Shown here: one piece after another, positions 10,501 to 20,531 of the stretch
Layout: each line of letters begins with the position of its first letter
How positions within the stretch are numbered: the stretch's first letter is position 1
Assembly (NCBI RefSeq): GCF_026745355.1
Contig: NC_079208.1
Span: forward strand, 17,879,260 to 17,943,259
DNA from: Beta vulgaris subsp. vulgaris
Lineage: Eukaryota > Streptophyta > Magnoliopsida > Caryophyllales > Amaranthaceae
Direction of reading: 5' to 3'
Length of the DNA: 64,000 nt
The notes under the pieces: generated by a model
Database searches by the model: none
Told to the model about the DNA's origin: nothing
Seen by the model: only the letters and a program-made list of their open reading frames with translations
Position numbers and translations under genes: made by a program

Positions 10501-13500
10501 GCTGGTTTCTGCGTTCACATCTACCTCTAAGGGATTGGAGGAATGACATCTTGTGGTTAAAGTGCTAGAAAAGGAGCATGTGGCGGTGAAAACGGAGAGA
10601 GAAAGAGGAAAGAGAGAAGGTTCGCTTAGGAGAGGTAAGAGAAAATGAGTGTATAGAGAGATGCTTTGTCATAATAGTTGAGAGAGATGACTAAAAGTCT
10701 GAACCAGTGGGGTTGGAAAAATAAGAAAGCAGCAAAAGGGTGTGGATAGGTAATTTCAAATGGCATGGTACTATTGCAGTTTTCCACATCAAAAGAGTAG
10801 AAGTAACCAGTTTATAAGTTAGTGAGCTACTCCCACAGCAAATTGGTTTTACAATGGAACCTCACTAGACTTGTATGCTATTTACCTCTCCTACTTTATG
10901 TGGGGCGGAGCATGGCCTAAAAAGTAGATGTACTTTCAAAACCTCCACTCCCTCCGTCCCAATCAATTTGCTACATTTTGCTATTTAGGTGTGTCCTAAT
11001 TTATTTGCTACATTTGCAACTATTTCCATATATAGTACATAGGTCCCACACTTTATTTACAAATTTGTCATCACTCCCTCCTTGGTTTTTGGAAATATTT
11101 TCATATATAGTACATAGGTCCCACAATTTACCTATTTGCTTTTTTGTTAATTATTGTTATGGCAATGGTCCCCACTCCTTCCTTGGTCTTTGTGATAAAG
11201 CAAATGTAGCAAATAATTTGGGACGGAGGGAGTATATTACAAGCTTTTATAATTGTGCTATGATTTGGGCCAGTTCCAGAATTTAAATTCTTCGTTATTC
11301 AACAATTAAATTGACGTAATACAATAACTCAAATAAATTTCTAGTATTGAAACACAACACAAGTGAATAACAATTTGCAAGTAATAATAATTTTCTCTCT
11401 AAGAATTTAGGTTGAAGTATACTCACATTGAACCATCAATTATAGTGGAGTAGGTGGCAGTCTTATGAGGACCTAATTTGAATTTTAGCTTCGATCAATT
11501 GACTTTTTTATGCTAAACAACCGCTAAAGTTTTAGATTCACACCTACAAAATACAACACTGAAATTGTTCAATTTTGGGCCTTGAAGTTCAGTGACATTT
11601 CACTGCGATGACCGATGCTAGTATTATCGCTCACTAGTTGACATTAGAATCACCAGTCACCAACTGATGTCCCCAAAAACATCCTCCAAAACCCCCAGAA
11701 GACTTCGTAGATACATGTATGCGAAGACAGAGAAAAAGAGTGAGCATAATATTTTGTAGGGTTCAAGGAAGGTTTTTGGGGACTTGCAGTTCAGTTGATT
11801 CCTAGACTTGTGTCACTTATCAGAGTAACTTGAGTCACATAACTAACTACTTACTACAGAAAATAGACAACAGATCATCAAAGTGAACATAATTCTAACG
11901 TCAAAACAACAGGATGGAAATATTAGAACACAGTCACACATATCACCAAAGTGGAAAGAATTGATAAAAATATGCATACTTCAAAAATAGGATGATTCAC
12001 ACTAGGTGGATTTTCAGTAAAAGGTTAGAAACTACCAAGAGGAAGGTTAGATTAATGTTTTTAAGTCTCGTTTGTCTGAACTAAAAGTAAAACTAACCAC
12101 TGAGAATGCAATGGCTTCATTCCTACATGGTTAAAAAGTATAAATGCCATGTCCCGCATCAGTAAGTAGGTATATGGCATATCATTCCAAAGCAATCATT
12201 GGGACAGGAAGAAAACAGAAGATCACCGAAGTTATCACACCTTACCTTTCGTGCTTCAAAAAAAGCACAAATATCTTTGTAGTTTTTCAAAATGCTTGTT
12301 GACAACAACCAAGGATATTTCACCAATATCTTCCCAAAATTTTTGCCCAATACTCCAACCTAAACAGCAGAAACAGGTGTTAATGATCAATAAGGCAAAG
12401 TTGGTAATTACAAAGATCTTCATGAAATATTATCTGTGATTAAAAGAGATAGAACTAGGTGCAAAGTGTAAAAAAGCATAGCCATCTACTCCTGTTAAAC
12501 AGGTTAGGATCTCAGATTATTAAAGATTGATAGGACGATGCAGTTGTAAGCAATATAACACATACCTCTGGCTAAAAGCGACAATTCATGATAACAAATA
12601 TAAAGTTGCAGGCAAAAAGAAAGCATGAACCTTTTATACCAAGGAGGATTCATGCTAGAACATACAAAGGTGAAAATTAAAGACCAGACAGAAATCAAAT
12701 AAAACTCATTACCATCAGAAACGGCCATGATCCAGCTCTAATTTGTTCTTCAACGTCATGGAAGAGAAGTGGGGGAAATAATAGTAAAACATTTCCCATG
12801 CGTTCTCTTGGAACTCCAACGTTCTCGAAGAATTTGACAATTGGTTTCATATTTGATTCTATTGATAGCAGAAGAAGGCGAGGAAACGACTCAATAAGAT
12901 ACCTAAAGGAAGCATCACAGGATCCTAACACACTCAAACCACCACGTCTTGCTTCAATCTGTTGGAACAAAAAAGAAGCTGTTCTCAAATCATTACTTCG
13001 AAGCGATATTTCATATTAGTATCATTTTAGAAAGGGAAGTAGGGGGGGAGGGACCAACTCGGTCGATATAAAGGATGAGAACAAGTTAATGTTGATATCA
13101 GGCCACGTTTCTTTTATTTGAATTCACGGTAAGGCATTGCTTATATTCAATGGACAAATGAAAAAGTTTGAAGTTAAGGCTCCCTCCATCCCCAAGACCC
13201 CAGCAATCACTCATCCCTTGTGGAAACTAATAGTAAGCAAATCTTACAGATGTTCATACAATCTCAAGATGTAAGCCATTTAAACCAGCTGCAAAGTTAT
13301 GTGTCTATAATAATAGCTAACCTTTTCAAAGAATGACAAAGTTTGCTGCACGTCCTCATCTATTGGAATTGACAAGTGATGCATCATACGACGAGCAAGC
13401 TTACCAGCTAATCTTTCATCATCACTGCCAGAAAAGAAGATTTCCTTCACATAGTTGACCTATAAATAAACACACAATAAGCAATTATCCATAAAATCCT

Positions 13501-13609
13501 TTTAAACAAGTAAATCAAATTTGAAAATAGCCACTGATCCTCCATGGCGTTGGTGGCCTAGGAATGAATATCCTAAACTACAGATCATGGTATCAAGGGT
13601 TGCTGAAGG

Positions 13610-13650
<41 letters not shown>

Positions 13651-15733
13651 AAATGGGGGTTTTATATAACACTCAAAAACTATAAAAAATTTAAAAATAG
13701 CCTATAGGTAAGATGTCACAGTTATTGGAAAAGCTAGACAAATTGCAATATCATTCAGATATCAAAAGACGATTATTGCTAGAACCCCGAGAAAGTCTTC
13801 GTCCTTTTAAATAACTAATTAATGACATTCGGTGTCTTCAGAATTCATTGCAGCAAAAGAATAAAAAGAAGTCACATTTTTTTTTTTACTATTTCACATT
13901 ATTTTCGAACCAGTAAAGTGGATCGACAATTTGAAAGGTATGTACTCACAACAGAACCAAAATAAATGTTGCAGTTTCAAACAAATTTGTGAGTGTCCAA
14001 CTATGAAGAAAATGATTAGAAAGCTCACTCACAAAGATGTTACTCCTACTAATAGATACAGCCTGTACATTAAAGTCGATCCATCTATCCGTCAACACTA
14101 AGGCTCCATTTGGTTGGGTGAAAAACACTTTTAGTGTAAAATGATTTTCATGGAAAACAATTTACAATGAAAAACACAATTCCAAAATACTCCCTCCGTC
14201 CCATAATATAGTGCCTACTTCATTTTTGGTGGGCCAAACTTTAAAATCTTTGATCGAATATTCTCATTTGTATATATAAAAAAACATATTCACGTGGGAT
14301 CTTGTTAGATTCGTCTCAATGTGTAATTTCATAATATCAAATTTTTATATTTTTTATTAATACGGAATTGAAGATATTAAAGGTCAAAGTTATGTCTTGG
14401 AGACCGTGTTAAAAAGAAACAAGCACTATATTATGGAACGGAGGGAATAGTTTTTTGTTGTTTGGTTCCATGTAAGAAAATTATGAAACGAAAGGAAAAT
14501 AAAAGGGAAAGTAAAAATGTGGTGAGGGAAGTGTGCAAGAGATATAACGAAAAGGAAGGAAAATACTTTTCCCTTCATTATGAAGGGAAAATGGTTTTCC
14601 ATCAATGGGAGAGCAATTTTACTCATAGGAAAAATGATTTTACACTTCATTGCAAACCAAACAGAACCTAAGTGCATTATGTTTATCCAAAAAACACAGG
14701 TCTACCGAGGAAATCCAAGCACCAAGCGAGCTTGTAACTCATGAAGATCAAGACGCGATCAGTACATCGAGCATACATAGACCAGAATGTTTTGAAGCGT
14801 GATCAGACTCAGTCAAGTAATCCAACATTTGGTTGCAACCTCTATTACATACTTTTCTTCTTGGGACACCGCAATAAATTAACAATAAAAACCATAAATT
14901 ACAACATCATATGCTACACCGGCCATCCTTTTCTTTTATTTGTGACATGACACGCCATATGACGCTCAGTATACTCCGGAAAAGTCCCTTTTTCCATGAT
15001 ATATGTACATTCAATAACCACATGACAGTATAAATTTGAATGATAGTTTCGTAACCAATGATACCAAAACAAATAATCAAATTTGAACCCAAAACAAGTT
15101 CAATTACAAAAAAAAAAAAAAAAAAACACATACCTTGAGAATGAGAGAGGAGAGAGACTCCGACGACAGAAGACGAGCAAGATGAACAGAAGAAGAGAAG
15201 CTCAACCCAATACTCTCCAAATAAGGTATTTTCCCATTATCACCCTTCTCCTTAGCAATGTACTTTACCTTGTCCTTCAACAATAACAAGGGTACATTGG
15301 TCATTTCTATCTTCCCATCCTTCTTCATCCATGAATTCCACATAGAAAGCTCATCCAAATCCCTAACACTCTCCCTCAACATTTTAGCATAATGGGGCGA
15401 ATTCGCCGCAATCCGGACCGATTCCGATTCCGAAACTCCAGCTTCAGCTACAATTTCAGCAATCACCTCAAGTAATTCTCTCTCCTCCTCCCCCTCCTCC
15501 GGCAATTCGCCGGTTCCGCTTGCACTTGAGGAAGATGAAGACGGAGGTTGAGGAAAGCGGTAATGGAGGGAGTTATTGGAGAGAGAAAGAGGATTGCGAC
15601 ATTGATGAAAGGGAAGATGCAGAGAGAAATGAGTGGTGTGATGAAGAAGGGAGATTCTGTGGAAGGCTGAAGAAGATGAAGGAAGTGGTGCAACTGACAT
15701 TGTTGTTGTTATTGTAATTGAAGGTAAGGGCAT
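7529..15733 (-). CDS. MTERF2: mTERF-family plastid protein, seven exons (probable MTERF2/EMB2219)
   Basis: Exons in coding order: 15733-15134, 13459-13322, 12958-12713, 12359-12246, 9749-9567, 9296-9079, 7856-7529. Every junction is GT-AG, the summed length is 1827 bp, and the frame is uninterrupted for 608 residues. Residues 1 to about 65 are rich in Ser, Thr, Pro and His with few acidic residues, as in a chloroplast transit peptide. From about residue 180 the protein is a series of ~30-residue mTERF repeats with the usual L--P-LL pattern, for example KILVKYPWLLS, IAMDWPLLLG-like, VIATSPQLLL, ILARCPEIFA, VIKKYPEFF and VLYYPRYFSYSMEKRIKPR. mTERF proteins bind organelle nucleic acid and act in transcription or intron splicing. 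The exon pattern and the C-terminal motif KNDDEFATDYLGL match my recollection of Arabidopsis MTERF2 (EMB2219); family membership is near certain, orthology perhaps 0.65. Introns 1, 4 and 6 are enlarged by MITEs. The remaining intron sequence holds nothing recognised. Confidence 0.93.
8059..8879. mobile_element. Foldback element in mTERF intron 6
   Basis: The left arm (about 8061-8150) reads AATTTGTCAAAAACCAC, then TTTGTCACAAACCACC and GCAGCCACCTTTTTG. The right arm (about 8765-8879) is an imperfect reverse complement with the same three blocks. The arms are roughly 100 bp long and enclose about 600 bp, part of it C-rich (8240-8500). Long arms of this kind suggest a Mutator-like foldback, but no clean 9-bp duplication could be matched at the edges. 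The C-rich open frames inside show no recognisable protein. Confidence 0.6.
10948..11232. mobile_element. Stowaway-like (Tc1/mariner) MITE in mTERF intron 4
   Basis: Termini CTCCCTCCGTCCCAA and TTGGGACGGAGGGAG are inverted repeats of the common plant mariner-type signature. The right flank is TA and the left flank CA, as expected for a decayed TA target duplication. Inside, the block ATATATAGTACATAGGTCCCACA is directly repeated. Confidence 0.85.
13612..13647. repeat. (GA)n microsatellite in mTERF intron 1
   Basis: About 18 uninterrupted GA units, lying between exons 1 and 2 of the mTERF gene. Confidence 0.95.
14102..14668. mobile_element. Tourist-like MITE split by a Stowaway-like insertion, mTERF intron 1
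   Basis: Termini GGCTCCATTTGGTTGGG and AACCAAACAGAACC are flanked by TAA at 14099-14101 and 14669-14671. The internal order matches Tourist copies 2 and 3. The interior is interrupted at 14190-14447 by a second MITE; removing it restores continuity with the other copies. Confidence 0.88.
14190..14447. mobile_element. Stowaway-like MITE nested in the Tourist copy
   Basis: Termini CTCCCTCCGTCCCATAATATAG and CTATATTATGGAACGGAGGGA are inverted repeats flanked by TA on both sides (14188-14189 and 14448-14449). The nesting shows that the Tourist copy was there first. Confidence 0.9.
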
Positions 15734-16364
15734 GGCTAGGCTAGCTTTCCTTATGTGAAATAATGGCCAAAATGGTGGAGTTCTGGGTTTTCACCTCTTT
15801 TTTCCGCCATTGAAGCTATCCTTGGAAAACCCTAGATAAACCCTCCCACCTAAAGTTTTTCTTTTTGGTGAGATAGTAAATCCGGTAGGCCGTAGGAAAC
15901 CGCCAAAAGTGTAGCAAATTTGTCTTTTTTATAGAACATCCATTTAAGGTGGATGAAAATTGAAACCAACTGTTTTTCTTTTTAACATCTACTCCAAAGC
16001 TTATAACATAATCCTTTAAAAAAAAAAATGCGCAAATGTTCATGGGTAGGCGTGTTTTTATTTCGTCTACACGATGTGAGTCAACAATTACTTCATTGTA
16101 AAGTTTTTTTTATTGAAAACGTTTTGAAGTCGCCAACAATTTTTAAAGTAATAATCATAAACCTAATTAGATATTGAGAAACCATAGGGACAATTTAGGA
16201 AATTATCCAATGCAGATTTTTCCTTCATGACTATCAATAATCAAAGTGAATCAAAGATTGAGTTCGAAGGTGATGGTACAACACAGTCAGTAACTATATT
16301 GCCTATTGCTGGCCTCTACTACATATCAATTCATTACAGATTTTATGCCAAAGAATAATCATAT
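15734..16364. promoter_or_regulatory. Upstream region of the mTERF gene
   Basis: This is the 5' flank of the minus-strand mTERF start codon. The start lies in a ...GCCTAGCCATGCCC context. Reading away from the gene, the sequence soon becomes AT-rich. No canonical TATA box stands out and the core promoter cannot be placed. A MITE begins at 16365, so the proximal promoter is probably confined to this ~630-bp interval. Confidence 0.35.
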
Positions 16365-17319
16365 ACTTCCTCCGTTTTCTTTTACATGTTACACTTTTAA
16401 AAATTGCGGTACTAGGCAAAAATTTAATTGGGAATTAAGTAAAAGTAAAGATGAGGACTAAAGGGAATGTAGACTACCCCTCCTTCACTCACCACAGCAA
16501 CCCAACCCTTCCCTCCCCCCTCCACCCCAGCCCCCCACCCCATCCCTCTCCCCTCCACTACCGCAACCCTTACCCGTCGCATTACCGGCTTTCGAACCTT
16601 CTTCTTCCTCAAATCATCCACCAGTTTTCTCTCTCCTCGTCACTCCTTCATTCCTTCTAGATCTCCCCATCTTTCGGCTCTCTCTCTCCTCCATCGCCAC
16701 AAAAATCAATGGTGGAGGTCGGAAGTAGCCGCGATGAACGAAGCTTCTAGAAGCAACGGTTAATCCATGGGTGGCGAAGAGATTCTGAAGGAGGGTCAGA
16801 TGAAGAGAGGGTCAGAAAAAGAGGAAAGGTAGCGGGAAGAACTTAGAAGCAAATGTGGTTCAGCAGGGTAGGTGGTATTAATGGCGGATCTTGTGGAGGA
16901 GTTGTAGTTTGAAAGTGGGTTTTGGGGGATTCGAAAGGGGAGGGGCTGCGGCGATGGGAGGGGAGGGGGATCTCGACAGGGAGGGGGTGGGGGAGGGGCT
17001 GCGACAATGGAAGGGGAAAATTGATGGGGAGGGGTGGGGGAGGGGTTGCGGTGGTGGAGTGGAAGGGAGAGGGAAGGGGTTGGGTTGTTGGGGGTGGATG
17101 AGGGAGGGGTGGTAAGAGAGAGAAGAGGTATAATTAATTTAAATTAGTATATAATTAGATTAAATTAAGTACGTTTAATTTTGGTTAATTGTTATATGTA
17201 AGGGTAAATTGGTAATTTTGCAGCATAAAACTTTCTATTTGGGGGAAGAAAAAAAGTCTAACATGTATTTTGCACCATTCCATTTAAGGAAAGTGTAACA
17301 TGTAAAAAAACAGAGGAAG
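16365..17319. mobile_element. Long Stowaway-like element with C/G-rich arms
   Basis: Termini CTTCCTCCGTTTTCTTTTACATGTTACACTTT and its complement at the right are flanked by TA (16363-16364 and 17320-17321). At about 955 bp it is three to four times longer than the other mariner-type MITEs here. Inside the termini, a CCCCTCC-rich left part (about 16480-16650) and a GGGGAGG-rich right part (about 16890-17120) are imperfect inverted complements, so the element can fold over most of its length. Open frames in the G-rich part are composition artefacts. Confidence 0.8.
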
Positions 17320-17320
17320 T

Positions 17321-17951
17321 AATATTTTTGAATACCCTAAAAAAATTTAGTCTAGATTGGTTCAAGAAATACATAAAAGACTATTTTTTAGTGACAAAGT
17401 ATTATGCAATCAATTTACAGGGAACCTAGCAGGTTGTCCAAATTAATCTGATTAATATTAGAACAGTTATTTAGGTCTTGATTAACAAAAATGACATGTA
17501 GGTGATAAAAGCAATAATGAAATAAAATATGCATATAATGATCAGGCAGGCATATGATATACAAAGCTAAGAATAATATGAAATACAGCGTACAAAAGAG
17601 ATTAGAATGTACAAAGGCACGATATTTATATTAAAGATCAACATCATGAAAGAAATGGTTAGTAACTTCAATATAATAATAGAGAATTTATTCAAAGATC
17701 CTCAAGATTATACCTATGTGGTTTCGATTGAAGAGTACAACGATCTTAAGGTGGAGCAATCATGGAATCAAGAAGGCAGTGCAATTAGGAATTAATTGAA
17801 AGTATTGAAAGTATTTGAGTATTATTATATTGAAGTTTTAAGTGTAATATAGAGGTTTTAAAAGTACATCTTCTACTTGTAATATAGACCAAATTACATA
17901 CGATCAAATGTTTTTGTAATTTGGGAAAAAGGGGGTAACCAGAGATAAAGT
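17321..17951. other. Unassigned AT-rich segment
   Basis: It lies between the Stowaway-like element and the end of the SIRE-A open frames. A 62-residue plus-strand open frame (17607-17795) resembles nothing I know. The 3' LTR of SIRE-A would be expected here, but nothing matching its 5' LTR was found, so the Sirevirus is probably broken off at about 17.9 kb. Confidence 0.4.
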
Positions 17952-19961
17952 TCAATAAAAGAGAGGGGTTAGCAGAAAAATAGAATAAGAAGAGAAGAAA
18001 TCAATCAGCTCCAGAGTCGTTTTCAGTCCTATCATCTTCTTCCTCCTCCTCTGAAACATCTTCTTCGTTTTCTTCCTCCTCCTCTTCTTCTTTCTCCTCG
18101 AAAACGAGTTCATCATCATCTTCATCACCAGCAGCATGGGATGACTCTGCCTTTGCCTCAGAATCCTCTCGACCCTGAATACCAGCTTTGTCAAGGCGAA
18201 CCTCAACTCTCCTGTAGGATTCTTGAAGAGCAGTGCAAAGTTGAGTAACACTATTAGCATATTCTGCATCATCTGGTTCTGGTCACTCAATTGTTTCACC
18301 AAGGCATAAGTAACCTGAACTGATTCCGTACTGGTCCATTCACCAACAGCAACACCCTTTGCTTCACTTTTCATTTTTAGAACACCACCTGCATATGACA
18401 TGCCCTTCTGACCTATAATCTGATTCGTAAGGTGAGACATGGTGCCATAGTCTCCCACCATACGAATTTTCCAATGAGTGAATACCAAGGTCAGCCATCC
18501 TCCATAGGCAGTGCATGCTTAGCCTTCTCCACACAGCAGATCATGTGACCCAATATCATAGCAGGGAGGTTGACTGGAATATGTTCCATGAGACAGTATA
18601 TGAGAACACTATCCATCAACCGGACACTCATGCGGCCTTGTGCTCTGGGAAACACAATCTTTGAGGCTATGGTATGAAAGATCCTCATGATGGGCTCCCT
18701 TAAGTGGCCAATGGCGTACCCCTGCTTAGGGTCAGGTGGACCAGTGAACAACCTGGTCTGGATCTGTTCTGTTGTGAGGCCTTTAACTGTGGGCCAGTTC
18801 TCCCTTGAGTACTCATCAAGTCCCTTGTTTGGGACTTTGAGAATTTCAGCCAAAATCTTATCAGATAAATTAATGGGAGTGCCCTTAACAAAAGCAAAGT
18901 AGGACCCATCGTCCTTAGTATGCAGGTGTTCATAAAATTCCTCAACCAAAGGCATAAACACATCAAGTTCTTTGGCAAATAACACAGACCATTTCTGAAA
19001 GTCTAAAGCTTCCTTAACCTCATGCAAGAATTTCTGACAACCCAACTCTTTGCAACAGAAAAACCAACCAGAATAGACCTATCCCTCAAATCATACAAAG
19101 GCTCGGGAGTGATAGACTTACTTTTCTTGGGTTTAGAACCCTCGACAGCAACAATAGCAGCAACTTCCTCTTTTTGTCGGCTGGGAACAATTCTGGGTCT
19201 AGTTCCTGCACAATCTCCTTGCCTTTGGAAGATTCAGCACCCTTCCTAGCAACCGTCTTTATCCTTGTGCCCTTGCTAGCAACAGCCTTAACACCCTCCT
19301 TCTTAGAACTTCCCCCTCAACATCAACACCTTCCTTCTTCTTTAATTTCTCCACTAGTTTAGGTGTGATTGTAGGGGTAGAGATTTTGGCTTGGTGGTTT
19401 TGACTGGCTGTTTTGTGGGAATGGGTTTGGTAACCGTCTTCTCAACAGACTTAACCGCTTTTGATGGCGGTTTCTTGGCGGCAACCTTCTTTGCCTTTTC
19501 AACTACAACATCCTCCTTCTCAACTTCTTCTTCCTCCATCTCCTGATTTTCCGGTTCAGACTCACCCACCGGCTCCGACTCCTTTTCAGATTCTGACTCC
19601 TCCATCTTCTCCGACTCCTCTGGCTTAGACTCCTCAACCGGTTTTGGTGAGGGAGCCTTTGATTTTGGTGTGACAGGCTTTTTGGGAGTGGTGGTTTTTG
19701 TAACTTTGGGAGTGCGGTTTTGGTGATTTTGGCGGTTGATTTTGGAATAACCGCTTTGGTGGTGGTAGATTTTGTGGTGGATTTGGGTGCAGTTGTTTTT
19801 GTAGTGGTGGATTTTGTGGTTGCTGGCTTCTTGGAATTCCTTCGTATTAAAGGTTCTTCCTCCTCATCTTCAACCTCTTCCTCCACAATCGGATCCTCCA
19901 CTGGTTCAGGAGATTCTTCAACTTTCTTTTCGACCAACCTAGTACTCCTTCTTTTTGACAT
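17952..19961 (-). pseudogene. SIRE-A extra ORF downstream of pol (plant transposon-protein domain)
   Basis: The frame begins MSKRRSTRLVEKKVEESPEP, followed by a very acidic stretch and Lys/Thr/Pro-rich repeats built on TTK and PKST (19961 to about 19500). Frameshifts follow near 19600-19500 and 19350-19050. The best-preserved part (19045-18491) contains KWSVLFAKELDVFMPLVEEF, KGTPINLSDKILAEILKVP and ENWPTVKGLTTEQIQTRLF. That is the conserved region annotated in many plant genomes as a putative plant transposon protein domain. A second acidic stretch ends it. In Sireviruses this position holds the so-called envelope-like ORF, whose function is unproven. No signal peptide or transmembrane segment was seen. 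Confidence 0.7.
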
Positions 19962-20531
19962 GATGAGACTGAATTCCCTCTGTTTTGAGCACTTGAGAAT
20001 AAGAGAAGAAAAACTTGAACAATTTGTGTTTCAAGAATTCGAGAAAGAAAAGAGTAGAAGAAGAAATTAGGGTTTGATCGAGAGAAAATAGCAACTAAAG
20101 AAAAAAAATCAGGAAAATATGTGATCAAAGAGAATAAGAGAGAAATAAGGAAAGTATGATCACATGCAAGAATATATATAAGATGGTAAGAAAAAAAATC
20201 AAACGGATATATCCGTTCTTCGCAAACTGCAGTTGCCTTAATTACAACCGTCACTTCATTTATTTTCCTAATTTGAAATTTGAAAAATAAACAAATATTC
20301 AGAGAATAACCGCCTCAAGAATCTGGTTCCCAAGTGGTCTGCAACTGGTCTGTGCCAACTTACCTTTTTAAGACTTATGCTTAAGTACCCAAGTACTAAG
20401 ATGATCAGTTCAGCATCGCATAAGAACTTTGTAAGCCCTAAAAAGCAAAAGAAAAATGTACAAAAGAAAAAGATATATACACAAATTGACATCATTTGAC
20501 GAGCCAAAGGGACAAGTCAAGACCTAAGAGC
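19962..20531. other. SIRE-A spacer between RNase H and the extra ORF
   Basis: Non-coding. It contains a perfect 16-bp palindrome, AACGGATATATCCGTT, at 20202-20217, and on the minus strand a TATA-like tract (20171-20180) about 210 bp before the extra ORF. Whether this directs a separate transcript cannot be judged from sequence. Confidence 0.4.

Noticed and set aside
16891..17115. Gly-rich 74-residue open frame
   Set aside because: G-rich arm of a Stowaway-like element; no codon structure beyond the GGGGAGG repeat.
17607..17795. 62-residue open frame near the end of SIRE-A
   Set aside because: No similarity recognised, no splice or promoter context, within AT-rich sequence; cannot be supported as a gene.
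17952..19961. Calling the SIRE-A extra ORF a viral envelope protein
   Set aside because: No signal peptide, cleavage site or membrane segment is visible; only its position resembles an envelope gene.
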